Shown: positions 49,882-59,002 of the stretch, piece by piece | How the letters are laid out: each line of letters begins with the position of its first letter | Position numbering within the stretch: position 1 is the first letter of the stretch | Origin: Paraburkholderia agricolaris | GTDB lineage: Bacteria; Pseudomonadota; Gammaproteobacteria; Burkholderiales; Burkholderiaceae | NCBI RefSeq assembly: GCF_009455635.1 | Contig: NZ_QPER01000001.1 | Coordinates: forward strand, 3,720,001 to 3,784,000 | Length of the DNA: 64,000 bases | Direction: 5' to 3' | The notes under the pieces: generated by a model | Told to the model about the DNA's origin: nothing | The model's input: only the letters and a program-made list of their open reading frames with translations | Databases searched by the model: none | Position numbers and translations under genes: made by a program

Positions 49882-50895
49882 TTACCGCCGTCCGCGCTGC
49901 ACGAACGCGACGAAGATAATCACGACACCCTGCACCGCCGCGTTCAGATACACGCTGATGATGCTGGTCAGATTCAGAATGTTGGCGATCACTGAAAGCA
50001 GGATCGCACCGATCACCGTGCCGATCACACGCCCTTCGCCGCCTTTCAGCGCCGTGCCGCCCACCACCACCGATGCGATCGCTTCCAGTTCCCAAAGCAG
50101 GCCGGTGGTTGGCGTGGCGGAACCGAGCCGCGGTACGTACAGCACCGTCGCCACACCAACGCAGATGCCGAGCAATACGTACGTGACGATCTTCACGGTA
50201 TCGACGCGAATCGCCGCATAGCGCGCAACCTGTTCGTTCGAACCAATTGCCTGCACGTGGCGGCCGAACGCAGTGCGATTGAGGATCAACGCGCCGCCCG
50301 CCGCGACAACCAGGAACACCCAGATCGGCACCGGTACGCCAAACAGACTTGCGTAATAAACCGGGCCGTACAAGTCGGATAACGAGTTGTCCAAAGTCAG
50401 CGCGCCGCCATCCGCGAGCCACGTCAGCACCGCGCGAAAAATGCCCAGCGTGCCCAACGTGACGATGAACGGCTCGATGCGTCCTTTGGTGATCAACAGC
50501 CCGTGCGCGCAGCCGAACAAACCGCCGAGCACCAGCGCGAACACGATGCCGAGCGTCAGGATCAGCAAGGGCGCAAGCGTATGACCGCCGACACCGGCGG
50601 CAAGTCCGTTCATCAGCCAGATCATGCTGCCCGCGATCAGCGCCGCCATCGACCCGACCGACAGATCGATGCCGCCCGAGATAATCACAAAGGTCATGCC
50701 GACCGCGATGATGCCGATGAACGACGTGCGCGTGAGCACGTTCATCATGTTGTCGAGCGTCGCGAAATCGCGGTTGAGCAGCGTGCCGACAATGCACAGC
50801 GCGATCAGCCCAACCAGCGGCCCGAGCGCGTACAGACGGTGCGCGAAGCGCAGCGCGCGGCCGGATTGGACGGCTTCAGTGGGTGCCGGTCGCAT
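49882..50895 (-). CDS. sugar ABC transporter permease (RbsC-like)
   Basis: The 337-residue permease has about ten membrane segments. It contains [38 protein letters not shown] and [20 protein letters not shown], the RbsC-family signatures. Its start overlaps the ATPase stop by 20 bases, giving coupled translation. Confidence 0.92.
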   Translation of the reverse strand: MRPAPTEAVQSGRALRFAHRLYALGPLVGLIALCIVGTLLNRDFATLDNMMNVLTRTSFIGIIAVGMTFVIISGGIDLSVGSMAALIAGSMIWLMNGLAAGVGGHTLAPLLILTLGIVFALVLGGLFGCAHGLLITKGRIEPFIVTLGTLGIFRAVLTWLADGGALTLDNSLSDLYGPVYYASLFGVPVPIWVFLVVAAGGALILNRTAFGRHVQAIGSNEQVARYAAIRVDTVKIVTYVLLGICVGVATVLYVPRLGSATPTTGLLWELEAIASVVVGGTALKGGEGRVIGTVIGAILLSVIANILNLTSIISVYLNAAVQGVVIIFVAFVQRGRR

Positions 50896-52363
50896 GGGCG
50901 ATCAACTCCTCTTCGGTCAGATGCTCGAGCGTGAGCGTAGTTTGCAGGCGCCCCGCGCGCATCACGGCAACGCGATGGCACAGGCCAATCAGTTCGATCA
51001 GTTCGGATGAAATAACGACCACCGCGCGGCCCTGCGCGGCAAGCCGGTGAATCAGAAAATAGATGTCGCGTTTCGCACCGACATCGACGCCGCGCGTCGG
51101 TTCGTCCAGCACGATCACGTTCGGATCGGGCTGCAGGAATTTGGCGAGCGCGAGCTTCTGCTGATTGCCGCCGGAGAGCATGCGCGCGCGGCTCGACAGA
51201 TCGCCGGTGCGAATGCCGAAGTCGCTCACCGCCTTCGTCAACGCGGCGCGCCCCGCTTTCATGTCGAGCAACGGGTGCGCGTAGCGTTCGAGCGTCATGA
51301 GCGTGACGTTGTCCTGCAAGCTCAGATTCACATGCAGGCCTTTGCCTTTGCGGTCTTCACTCAGATAAGTAAGACCGTGGCGCATCGCGTCGCGAGGGTT
51401 TTTCAGATCGGCGCGGCGGCCGGCGATCTCGATGCGACCCGCCGTGCGTTTGCGCAGGCCGAGGATCGCTTCGAACGCTTCGGTGCGGCCCGCGCCCACG
51501 AGGCCGGCAAATCCCAGCACCTCGCCGGCGCGCACGTCGAAGCTCAGATCCTCGACCCAGTCCGGCACCGCGAGGCCGCTCACTTTCAACGCGACCGGCG
51601 CGTCCGCGGGCACGGCGATCTTGTCGGGGAACATATCGGACACGTCGCGCCCGACCATCAGGTTCGCCATCTGCTGTCGCGCGAGTCCCGCGGTTTCACT
51701 GCGCGCGACAAAGCGGCCATCGCGCATCACGATCACTTCGTCGGTAATACGCTCGACTTCATCAAGCTTGTGCGAGATGTAGATGAGGGTCACGCCGTCG
51801 GCTTTGAGCTTGGCCATCAGTGTGAAAAGGCGCTCGGTTTCCGCAGGCGTGAGCGTGGCGGTCGGTTCATCCATGATCAGCAAACGCGCGCGACGCGACA
51901 GCGCCTTGGCGATCTCCACCATCTGCTTTTCCGCGACGATCAACTCGCGCACCTGCGTATCCGGCGCTTTTTCGAGGCCGACCTGCGCGAGATATCGCGC
52001 GGCATCGGCGCGCATGGCAGCATCGTCGACGAACCAGCCGCGCTTTTTTTCATGGCCGAGATACATGTTCTGCGCGATCGTCAGATGCTCGGCAAGATTG
52101 AACTCCTGGTGAATCAGCACGATGCCTTGCGCTTCCGCGTCGCGGGAACCGGCGAACTGCTGCGCGTGGCCGTCAACCAGCAAGGTGCCCGAGCTTGCCG
52201 TTTCGTAGCCGGCAAGTATCTTCATCAGCGTCGATTTGCCCGCGCCGTTCTCGCCGAGCAACCCATAGATGCGTCCCGGCGTCAGTTCAAAGCTCACGCC
52301 ATGCAGCACACGCACCGGGCCGAAGTCTTTGCGGATATCGTCGAAGCGAACGGCGAGACTCAT
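50876..52363 (-). CDS. sugar ABC transporter ATPase (two ABC domains)
   Basis: The 495-residue protein fuses two ATPase domains, as in RbsA and XylG. The first has [16 protein letters not shown] and [11 protein letters not shown]; the second has [20 protein letters not shown] (degenerate Walker A, usual in this family) and [15 protein letters not shown] with [16 protein letters not shown]. It lies 3 bases after the lacI-family gene, so regulator and transporter form one transcript. Confidence 0.94.
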   Translation of the reverse strand: MSLAVRFDDIRKDFGPVRVLHGVSFELTPGRIYGLLGENGAGKSTLMKILAGYETASSGTLLVDGHAQQFAGSRDAEAQGIVLIHQEFNLAEHLTIAQNMYLGHEKKRGWFVDDAAMRADAARYLAQVGLEKAPDTQVRELIVAEKQMVEIAKALSRRARLLIMDEPTATLTPAETERLFTLMAKLKADGVTLIYISHKLDEVERITDEVIVMRDGRFVARSETAGLARQQMANLMVGRDVSDMFPDKIAVPADAPVALKVSGLAVPDWVEDLSFDVRAGEVLGFAGLVGAGRTEAFEAILGLRKRTAGRIEIAGRRADLKNPRDAMRHGLTYLSEDRKGKGLHVNLSLQDNVTLMTLERYAHPLLDMKAGRAALTKAVSDFGIRTGDLSSRARMLSGGNQQKLALAKFLQPDPNVIVLDEPTRGVDVGAKRDIYFLIHRLAAQGRAVVVISSELIELIGLCHRVAVMRAGRLQTTLTLEHLTEEELIAHATGTH

Positions 52364-52366
52364 GGC

Positions 52367-53464
52367 TTATGCGCTCCTGCGGATCACGAGCCGATGCGGC
52401 AGCAGCACGCCCGGCACATTCGCCAACGGATTCGCGAGCCGTTGCAGCAGGAGGCGTGCGGCGGTTTCGCCGAGTTCGCGCATCGGCTGGGCGATGGTGG
52501 TCAGTGGCGGATCGATTTGCGCCGCAAGCGAAATATCGTCGAAACCGACCACCGCGACGTCGTCCGGGACGCGCTTGCCGACATTGCGCAAACCGTGAAT
52601 CACGCCGATCGCCAGCGTGTCGGAAACGGCAAAGATCGCGCTCGGCGCGTGAGGCTGCTCCATCAGCATGGCCGCAGCCGATGCACCCGCCTCGTAGTCG
52701 AGACTGTTCAGATTCATGCGCCAACTGTCATCCGGCGTGATGCCCGCTTCGGTCAACGCATCCAGATAGCCCTGCTGACGCTGCCGGGCGTACAGATAGT
52801 CGACATCCGAATTGATCAGCCCAATGCGCCGATGGCCGCGCGCGAGCAGATGCCGTACCGCATCGCCCGCCGCCCGGTAGTTGTCGATGCCGACGTACGG
52901 CACGCCCATCGCCGGATCGAACTCGCAGCACGCGACCCAGGGCAGCGCGCTGGATGCCTCGCCGAGCGCCTGCTGGATGGTGGCGGGATCGAGGCAGATC
53001 GCACCGTCGGCACGACGGCGGCGCAGCAGGTCGAAGTAGCTGCGCTCGCGGCCCGGATCGGCACCGGTGTCGCACAGCAGCACGAAGTAGCCGTGCTGGC
53101 GCGCAACGCTGTCGATGCCGCGCACGATCTCCGCGTAGAACGGGTTGCCGACGTCGGGCACCATGGTCAGCAGCAGACGGCTTTCCGCGGTGCGCAGGTT
53201 GCGCGCGAGTTCGTTGACGCGATAGCCGCTGGCGTCGACCGCCGCCAGGACCTTGTCGCGCGTGGCGGGCCGAACGTTGTCGTGACCGTTCAGCACGCGT
53301 GACACCGTCGCCACCGAGACGCCCGCCTGCTCCGCCACCTGCGAAATCGACAGCCCCTCAGCCGGACCCAGCGGCTGAGCCACGGGCCGTGGGCGCCTGG
53401 CCGACGACGTCGACGCCTTCGCGGGAGCCGCTTTGGACACCGATTTCGACACCGATCTGGACAC
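52367..53464 (-). CDS. LacI-family repressor of the sugar operon
   Basis: The 365-residue regulator has the LacI HTH at about residues 38-60 (LSISQVAEQAGVSVATVSRV, then LNGHDNVRPATRDKV) and a periplasmic-binding-protein-like effector domain (VGIDNYRAAGDAV, IFAVSDTLAIGVIHGLR, VAVVGFDDISLAAQIDPPLT). Start is GTG at 53464 or a TTG at 53479, which would fall inside the operator. It is the first gene of the sugar operon, so repression would be autoregulatory. Confidence 0.9.
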   Translation of the reverse strand: MSRSVSKSVSKAAPAKASTSSARRPRPVAQPLGPAEGLSISQVAEQAGVSVATVSRVLNGHDNVRPATRDKVLAAVDASGYRVNELARNLRTAESRLLLTMVPDVGNPFYAEIVRGIDSVARQHGYFVLLCDTGADPGRERSYFDLLRRRRADGAICLDPATIQQALGEASSALPWVACCEFDPAMGVPYVGIDNYRAAGDAVRHLLARGHRRIGLINSDVDYLYARQRQQGYLDALTEAGITPDDSWRMNLNSLDYEAGASAAAMLMEQPHAPSAIFAVSDTLAIGVIHGLRNVGKRVPDDVAVVGFDDISLAAQIDPPLTTIAQPMRELGETAARLLLQRLANPLANVPGVLLPHRLVIRRSA

Positions 53465-53477
53465 GTGAACTCGCCAC

Positions 53478-53499
53478 AAAATGTAATCGATTACATTTT
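53478..53499. promoter_or_regulatory. LacI-type palindromic operator
   Basis: A perfect 22-base palindrome, AAAATGTAATC and its complement around a central CG, sits directly upstream of the lacI-family start. The TGTAATCGATTACA core with central CG is typical of LacI-family sites. Its location suggests control of the whole operon. Confidence 0.75.
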
Positions 53500-53805
53500 T
53501 GGACGATCAAGACCGGAATCGCAAGGACGGATCACTAGGGATTAACACGGAGGACCCTGGGAGGAGAAGCGGAGGACAACGGAGCACAAACGCAACGGCG
53601 AGCGCCGCTCCAGGGTGCGGCCCAGCGGCGCACTGCCCGCGACGGCGTGGGTTTGCGCCGCCATTTGGTACAATCCCGCAGTTACCCTGCCGTGGCCCGC
53701 TGTGCCCTGAGTTGCACCCGGAGTTTTACCCCGGAGTTGTGCTGCAAGGCCGCCGGTCAGTGGCAAAAAATCGCAAACTCGCCAAACCACACTGCCGAAT
53801 CCACC
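53500..53805. other. intergenic region between lacI-type gene and pcm
   Basis: No gene is seen in these 306 bases. TTTGGTACAATCCCGC (TACAAT at 53669-53674) is a possible -10 for pcm, with no clear -35. The rest holds promoter sequence for the divergent units. Confidence 0.45.
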
Positions 53806-54459
53806 ATGAACATCGAGCAAGCGCGTTTCAACATGATCGAACAGCAGATCCGCCCCTGGGAAGTGCTCGACCAGGACGTGCTGAATCTGCTCTCGATCGT
53901 CAAGCGTGAAAACTTCGTCCCCACCGTCTACCGCGATCTGGCCTTCGTCGACTTCGAAGTGCCGCTGCCGGCCGGCCAACATATGCTGGCGCCGCGCGTC
54001 GAAGCACGCGTGTTGCAGGAACTGGCGGTGAAGAAACACGAAAGCGTGCTCGAAATCGGCGCCGGCTCGGGTTACATGGCCGCCCTGCTCGCGCACCGCG
54101 CGCAGCACGTGCTGACGGTCGACATCGAACCGGAACTGGCGGAACTGGCAAAGAACAACCTGATCGCCAACGGCGTGCTGAACGCCGAAGTCGCCACCGG
54201 CGACGCCTCGCGCGGCTGGGCGAGCGCGGCGCCCTACGACGTGATCTGCGTATCGGGCGGCCTGCCGGTGCTGCCGCAGGAAATCCTCGAACATCTGAAG
54301 GTGGGCGGCCGGCTGGCGGCGTTTGTCGGCACCGCGCCGGTCATGAAGGCACAGATCATCACGCGTATCGACGAGAAGCAGTACCGTATTGCCGACGTGT
54401 TCGAGACTTACGTCGAGCCGCTGATCAACGCCGTGCAGCCGCCGCGCTTCAAGTTCTAA
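53806..54459 (+). CDS. pcm: protein-L-isoaspartate O-methyltransferase
   Basis: Pcm repairs isoaspartate in aged proteins using SAM. The 217-residue protein has the SAM motif LEIGAGSGYMAALLA at about residues 80-95 and NFVPTVYRDLAFVD earlier. It is in the group often annotated as PIMT-like in beta-proteobacteria, next to a rhodanese gene and tolC; the substrate of these is less sure than in E. coli. Start is the ATG at 53806. Confidence 0.85.
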   Translation: MNIEQARFNMIEQQIRPWEVLDQDVLNLLSIVKRENFVPTVYRDLAFVDFEVPLPAGQHMLAPRVEARVLQELAVKKHESVLEIGAGSGYMAALLAHRAQHVLTVDIEPELAELAKNNLIANGVLNAEVATGDASRGWASAAPYDVICVSGGLPVLPQEILEHLKVGGRLAAFVGTAPVMKAQIITRIDEKQYRIADVFETYVEPLINAVQPPRFKF

Positions 54460-54518
54460 TTCACTCGTTTATCCGTACGGCCGGCGCGTCGCCGTCCTTT
54501 GAACTGGATGTCTTGCTG

Positions 54519-54842
54519 ATGCAAAATCTGACCGCTCCCGCGCTCGCCGAATGGCTCGCCGATCAATCGCGCCCCGCGCCCGTGCTGCTCGACGTGCGCG
54601 AACCGTGGGAAATCCAGACGGCGTCGATCGCCGGCGCCGTGTCGATCCCGATGCGTGAAATCCCCGCGCGCAGCGAAGAACTCGACGACGACGCGCAAAT
54701 CGTCTGCGTGTGTCACCACGGCGCGCGCAGCGCCCAGGTCGCGATGTTCCTCGAATCACGCGGTCATACCAACGTATTCAATCTGCAGGGCGGGATCGAC
54801 GCGTGGTCGCGTCAGGTCGACCCGTCCGTTCCCACCTATTGA
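54519..54842 (+). CDS. rhodanese-like sulfurtransferase (single domain)
   Basis: The 107-residue protein is one rhodanese domain with LLDVREPWEIQTASIAGAVS and the active-site Cys65 in CHHGARS (residues 65-71). Such GlpE-like proteins move sulfur from thiosulfate or persulfides to an acceptor. Start is the ATG at 54519; the TTG six bases upstream is unlikely. It lies 13 bases before the tolC-family gene. Confidence 0.9.
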   Translation: MQNLTAPALAEWLADQSRPAPVLLDVREPWEIQTASIAGAVSIPMREIPARSEELDDDAQIVCVCHHGARSAQVAMFLESRGHTNVFNLQGGIDAWSRQVDPSVPTY

Positions 54843-54855
54843 TCGCACGGTTGAA

Positions 54856-56403
54856 ATGATGCGCCTGCGGGTGCCGGTCCTCGTGGCCTCTTTGACGCTT
54901 CATTGCGCAGCACTCGCATTTTTTCCGCTCACGGCGCACGCCGTCGGCCTCTCCCAGCTTTACGACGAAGCACTTTCGAACGACGCACAGCTGCAAAGCG
55001 CGCGCGCGGCGCTCGTCGCCCATAGCGAAGACTTGCCCCTCGCCCGCGCCAAACTGCTGCCGCAAGTCTCCGCGTCACTCACCGCGAACCGCCAAAGCAC
55101 CGATTTTGGCGGCGGCTTTCCTGCTTCCTATGGCAATAGCAACGGTTACGTGATTTCACTCACGCAGCCGCTGATTCACGTCGATAGCTGGTACGGCTAT
55201 GCACAGGGCAAGCTCGCGGTGGACTCGGCGCAAGCGTCGTTTGCGCAGGCCCGCCAGGATTTGATCGTGCGGCTCGGTCAGGCTTACTTCGACGCGCTCG
55301 CGTCCCAGGACAGCCTCGCGATCGTGCGCTCGCAAAAAGCGTCGATCGCGCAGCAGCTCGAATCGGCCAGGCGTTCATTCGAAGTCGGCAACACGACGAT
55401 CACCGACGTCAACGAAGCGCAGGCCAAATACGATCAGGCGATCTCCCAGGAAATTGCCGCGCAGAACGATCTTGCGGTGAAGCTGGCCGCATTGCAGCAG
55501 ATTGTCGGGCATGCGGTCGAGCGTGTGGATGGACTCGTCTCCGGCGCACCGCTGCCGCCTCCCATGCCCGCCGACATCAACCTGTGGGTCGATGCGGCCA
55601 CCGACGGGAATTACCAGGTCGTGCTGAAGCAGATCGCGCTGGATAGCGCACAGCGCGAGACGTCGAAGGCCAAGGCCGGACATCTGCCGACCGTCGACCT
55701 GGTAGCGAGCCGTTCGCGCAGCAGTCTCGGCGCGGCCGGCGCGGGTAACTTTGGCGGCAATTTTGGTGGCGGCTTCGGCAGCGGCGCGAATACGCCCGCG
55801 CCTGGCACGCCAGCGCTCGCCGCGGAACTGGGTAACCTGGGGTCGTCGTACACGAACAGCACGATCGGCGTGCAGGTCACGATCCCGATCTTTGCGGGCG
55901 GCGCGACGCAAAGCCGCGTTCGTCAGACGCTCGCGCTCGAAGACCAGGCCTCCGCCGATCTCGATACGGCCCGGCGCAATGCCGCGCTATCGGCACGGCA
56001 AGCTTTTCTCGGCGTGGTGAGCGGGCTTGCGCAAGTGCGCGCGCTGCAGACCGCCGAGCGATCGGCGAATACCTCGCTCGAATCGAACCTGCTCGGCTAT
56101 CAGGTCGGTGTGCGGATCAATATCGACGTGCTCAATGCGCAGGATCAATTGTTCTCGGCGCGTCGTGATCTGGCGAAGGCGCGTTACGACACGCTGATCA
56201 ATAGCCTGAAGCTGAAGGCTTCCACCGCCAATCTCACCGATCAGGACGTGTTGCAGTTGAGCGCACTGCTGTCGCCGGTCGACGATGGCTCGCTGACCGC
56301 GTTGCCACAGGTGCCGACGGTACCGCATCCAGGCGTTGCGGCTAAGGGTGCTGCCGGGAAGCTCGGGCGGCGCGCGATGCCGAACGCGGCGACGGCCCAG
56401 TAA
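54856..56403 (+). CDS. TolC-family outer-membrane channel
   Basis: The 515-residue protein has a signal peptide (ends near AHA-VG) and the TolC duplication: LSQLYDEALSNDAQLQSARA and the second-half LDTARRNAALSARQAFLGV. Low-complexity GGNFGGGFGSGA lies between. TolC channels complete RND or type I export systems. It has no adjacent pump; the RND pair at 41715-46142 is a possible partner. Start is ATGATG at 54856. Confidence 0.9.
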   Translation: MMRLRVPVLVASLTLHCAALAFFPLTAHAVGLSQLYDEALSNDAQLQSARAALVAHSEDLPLARAKLLPQVSASLTANRQSTDFGGGFPASYGNSNGYVISLTQPLIHVDSWYGYAQGKLAVDSAQASFAQARQDLIVRLGQAYFDALASQDSLAIVRSQKASIAQQLESARRSFEVGNTTITDVNEAQAKYDQAISQEIAAQNDLAVKLAALQQIVGHAVERVDGLVSGAPLPPPMPADINLWVDAATDGNYQVVLKQIALDSAQRETSKAKAGHLPTVDLVASRSRSSLGAAGAGNFGGNFGGGFGSGANTPAPGTPALAAELGNLGSSYTNSTIGVQVTIPIFAGGATQSRVRQTLALEDQASADLDTARRNAALSARQAFLGVVSGLAQVRALQTAERSANTSLESNLLGYQVGVRINIDVLNAQDQLFSARRDLAKARYDTLINSLKLKASTANLTDQDVLQLSALLSPVDDGSLTALPQVPTVPHPGVAAKGAAGKLGRRAMPNAATAQ

Positions 56404-56500
56404 CGCAAGACCGTTTTCCGCATCGCCCACACCTTCCTTTCGTTGTGCGCTTTCTCGGCGCCACCGCAGAAATTTCGTACGGTTTGCTGATCATTGCACA

Positions 56501-56538
56501 GGCACCATGCTCCGACTATTTTGTGGAGCAGTGCAATG
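56501..56538 (+). promoter_or_regulatory. leader hairpin covering the SD of the first DUF2844 gene
   Basis: TGCTCC (56508-56513) pairs with GGAGCA (56525-56530), which contains the GGAG ribosome site seven bases before the ATG at 56536. The same hairpin and upstream GGCACCATGCTCCGAC recur before the second copy. A TTGCAC-N17-TATTTT promoter pattern (56494-56522) overlaps it, so it may be DNA-level instead. Confidence 0.5.
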
Positions 56539-57012
56539 AGACTTCTGAAGATCGCAATGCTGGCCGCAATGCTGTTGCCGCTCACATCGCATGCAACGCT
56601 GGGCGGCGCACCGAGCGCCAGCTCGTCCTCTCCGACCATGCTGCGCGCTACGCCTCAGTCTGCCGCGAGTTCCAGCACGGGCTCAGCAAACGCCACCGCC
56701 GCCGCGCCCTATACGGTGCGCGAGTCGCGCGACGCCAACGGTGTCACGATCCGCGAGTATGTACTGCCCAGTAACGTCGTGTTCGCCGTCACGTGGGAAG
56801 GGCCGATACGTCCGGACATGACGGCGTTGCTCGGCAGCTATTTCCCCAACTACGTCAGCGCCGGCGAGAGCCGCGCGCGCGGCACCGGTCCTCTGATCGA
56901 AGGCAACGGCGATTTCCGCATCGAATCGGCTGGCCGGCTGGGGCATTTCTTCGGCATGGCGTATCTGCCGCGCCTGATGCCAGCCCATGTGCTCGCGAAA
57001 GATCTGCAGTGA
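56536..57012 (+). CDS. DUF2844 secreted protein, copy 1
   Basis: The 158-residue protein has a signal peptide cut after SHA, a Ser/Ala/Pro-rich spacer to about residue 60, then a conserved beta-rich part: PYTVRESRDANGVTIREYVL, NVVFAVTWEGPIRPD, and GRAR/ESRARGTGPLIEGNGDF. It is likely periplasmic or exported. No catalytic motif is visible. It is 32 bases before the DUF3443 gene and paired with it again 1.5 kb downstream, which suggests a functional link: inhibitor, chaperone or substrate of that protein. Confidence 0.8.
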   Translation: MRLLKIAMLAAMLLPLTSHATLGGAPSASSSSPTMLRATPQSAASSSTGSANATAAAPYTVRESRDANGVTIREYVLPSNVVFAVTWEGPIRPDMTALLGSYFPNYVSAGESRARGTGPLIEGNGDFRIESAGRLGHFFGMAYLPRLMPAHVLAKDLQ

Positions 57013-57044
57013 ACCAACGCGCCGATTTCACGGAAAACACAAAC

Positions 57045-58346
57045 ATGAAAATATTTAGCAAAGCGCTCTGGGTCGTCGCCGCGATTTCCAGTGTGGCGCT
57101 TGCCGCATGCAGCGGCGGAGGCAGTGAAAGCAGCAATCAAGGTGGCAATTCCATCGGCTGGAACGCGACCCCCGACTGGATAAACAAGCCGGGAGGTTCC
57201 GGCAGTTCCGGCGATCCGGCCACGCCATCCGGCGACAAGAACAATACGGTAGCGATTCGCGTCGACAACTCGATGGGCACCATCAACATGCTTTCCGCGA
57301 CGATCACCGTATGCGTGCCCGGCACGCAAGGCGCCAGCCAGTGCACGACGATCGACCGCATGCTGGTCGATACCGGCTCGGTGGGCGTACGCATTATGGC
57401 CAGCGCAATGCCCACGCTCAGCTCCCGGTTGCTCACCCAGGTCGGCGCTGTCGACGACGCGAGCGGCACGGCCCCGATCGCCGAATGCATGCCGTTCGGT
57501 TCGGGCACGACCTGGGGCTCGGTGAAACGCGCCGACGTCACGATCGGCAGCCGTACGGCAAGCAATATCCCCATCCAGTTGATTGGCGACGGCGCATACA
57601 CCATCCCGTCGGACTGCGTGGCACACGGCGGCCCGGATCTCAGCACTGTCGAACGACTTGGCGCCAACGGGATTCTCGGCATCGGGTACGGAACACGTGA
57701 TTCGAAAGACGCGCTGACCACCGCGCTGCCGGGAAATTATTACTATTGCACCGGCACCAACGCCTGTTTCAACACGCGCATGCTGGTGACCAAAGAGGTG
57801 ATGAACCCCGTCGCCGCTTTCCCGAGCGACAACAACGGCACGATCATCCGCCTGCCCAAGCTGCCTGTGGGAGGCCAGACGAGTGTCATCGGTGAACTCA
57901 CATTCGGTATCGGCACGCAGTCAAACAATGCGTTGCCGTCCAACGTGAATGTTCTGGCATTGGATGAGTACGGCGAATTTACGACTCAATACCAAGGCCA
58001 GGTGCTCAGCTGGAGCGCACTCGACAGTGGCACCAACGCCTTCGCATTCCAGGACGATGCAATCCCCACTACGTCGGGTTGGTACACGCCGTCAACCGCA
58101 CTGAACCTGGCAGCCACGATGGAAGCCACCAACGGCAAGGGGACGCCCGTCAATGCGCCATTTACGATCGACAACGCCGCCCGCGTGTGGGCAAACGGAA
58201 ATGCCGCTTACGACAACGTCGGCTGGTATCAGTCCAGCTCGAAGATGTTCCTGTGGGGCCTGCCCTTCTTCTACGGACGCAGTGTCTACACGACGGTGGG
58301 CAACGGCACGATAGGTAAGCAGAGCGGACCGTTTGTCGCCTTTTAA
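57045..58346 (+). CDS. DUF3443 lipoprotein, pepsin-like, copy 1
   Basis: The 433-residue protein has a lipobox LAAC (Cys22), so it is probably a lipoprotein, and a Gly/Ser-rich linker. Two motifs match the catalytic pattern of pepsin-type proteases: LVDTGSVGV (Asp109) and SALDSGTNAF (Asp327), 218 residues apart. Between them, GANGILGIGYGT resembles pepsin's DGILGLAYP, and the end [15 protein letters not shown] resembles ILGDVFIRQYYTVF. The family has no assigned function that I know. The protease reading is my inference; retroviral-type dimers are excluded by the two motifs in one chain. Confidence 0.8.
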   Translation: MKIFSKALWVVAAISSVALAACSGGGSESSNQGGNSIGWNATPDWINKPGGSGSSGDPATPSGDKNNTVAIRVDNSMGTINMLSATITVCVPGTQGASQCTTIDRMLVDTGSVGVRIMASAMPTLSSRLLTQVGAVDDASGTAPIAECMPFGSGTTWGSVKRADVTIGSRTASNIPIQLIGDGAYTIPSDCVAHGGPDLSTVERLGANGILGIGYGTRDSKDALTTALPGNYYYCTGTNACFNTRMLVTKEVMNPVAAFPSDNNGTIIRLPKLPVGGQTSVIGELTFGIGTQSNNALPSNVNVLALDEYGEFTTQYQGQVLSWSALDSGTNAFAFQDDAIPTTSGWYTPSTALNLAATMEATNGKGTPVNAPFTIDNAARVWANGNAAYDNVGWYQSSSKMFLWGLPFFYGRSVYTTVGNGTIGKQSGPFVAF

Positions 58347-58480
58347 CCGCCGCTGCGTGAAATGGGAGGCGATATCGCAAGGCGTCGTCTCCCTGCCTCG
58401 GCGGGAGGCTAACGAGTTGCGAAGTCGGCGTTTCCTACTCCACGTTAGGAATTGTCCGGCACTCTCATTGCTGGCCCGCA

Positions 58481-58519
58481 GGCACCATGCTCCGACCTGT
58501 TTTTTGGAGCAATTTAATG
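58481..58519 (+). promoter_or_regulatory. leader hairpin covering the SD of the second DUF2844 gene
   Basis: TGCTCC (58488-58493) pairs with GGAGCA (58506-58511), again seven bases of spacing from GGAG to the ATG at 58517. The 16 bases 58481-58496 are identical to those before copy 1. No well-spaced promoter overlaps here, which favours an RNA role. Confidence 0.5.
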
Positions 58520-58969
58520 AAATTTGTAAAGATCGTGCTGGCCGCAGCGGCCATGTTGCCGCTCGCGTCGTATGCGGCGTTGGGTGGAGCACCGGGTGCG
58601 GGGTCGGCCCCTAAGTCCTTGCTCCAGTCCGCCGCGCCTACCTACTCTTCCGCAACCACTGCGGCTTATACCGTGCGCGAATCGCATGACACCGACGGCG
58701 TCAGGATTCGCGAATACGTGCTGCCTACCAATGTCGTGTTTGCTGTCACCTGGCAAGGGCCTGTGCGCCCCGATATGGTCGCGCTCCTCGGCAGCTACTT
58801 TCCGAACGCAGTCTCCGCAGGTTCGGGACGCGCGCGCGGCACCGGTCCGTTGATCGAACGCAACGGCGACTTTCAGATCGAGTCCGCGGGCCGGGCGGGA
58901 AACTTCTTCGGCAAGGCAGTTTTGCCGCGCCTCGTCCCTGCGAATGTCCGTGCTGACGATCTGCAGTAA
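58517..58969 (+). CDS. DUF2844 secreted protein, copy 2
   Basis: This 150-residue paralogue of the gene at 56536 has a signal peptide ending SYA-AL, a shorter spacer, and the same core: YTVRESHDTDGVRIREYVLP, NVVFAVTWQGPVRPDMVALL and GRARGTGPLIERNGDFQIES. The end (VLPRLVPANVRADDLQ) aligns with copy 1. The strong match in the core and weak match in the spacer point to an old tandem duplication. Its function is unknown. Confidence 0.8.
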   Translation: MKFVKIVLAAAAMLPLASYAALGGAPGAGSAPKSLLQSAAPTYSSATTAAYTVRESHDTDGVRIREYVLPTNVVFAVTWQGPVRPDMVALLGSYFPNAVSAGSGRARGTGPLIERNGDFQIESAGRAGNFFGKAVLPRLVPANVRADDLQ

Positions 58970-59002
58970 CACGACGCATCGATCTCACGGAACACAGGAA
59001 AC

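Noticed and set aside
51047..53302. 751-residue plus-strand open frame opposite the ATPase and lacI-type genes
   Set aside because: Both genes on the other strand have full domain motifs; this one has none.
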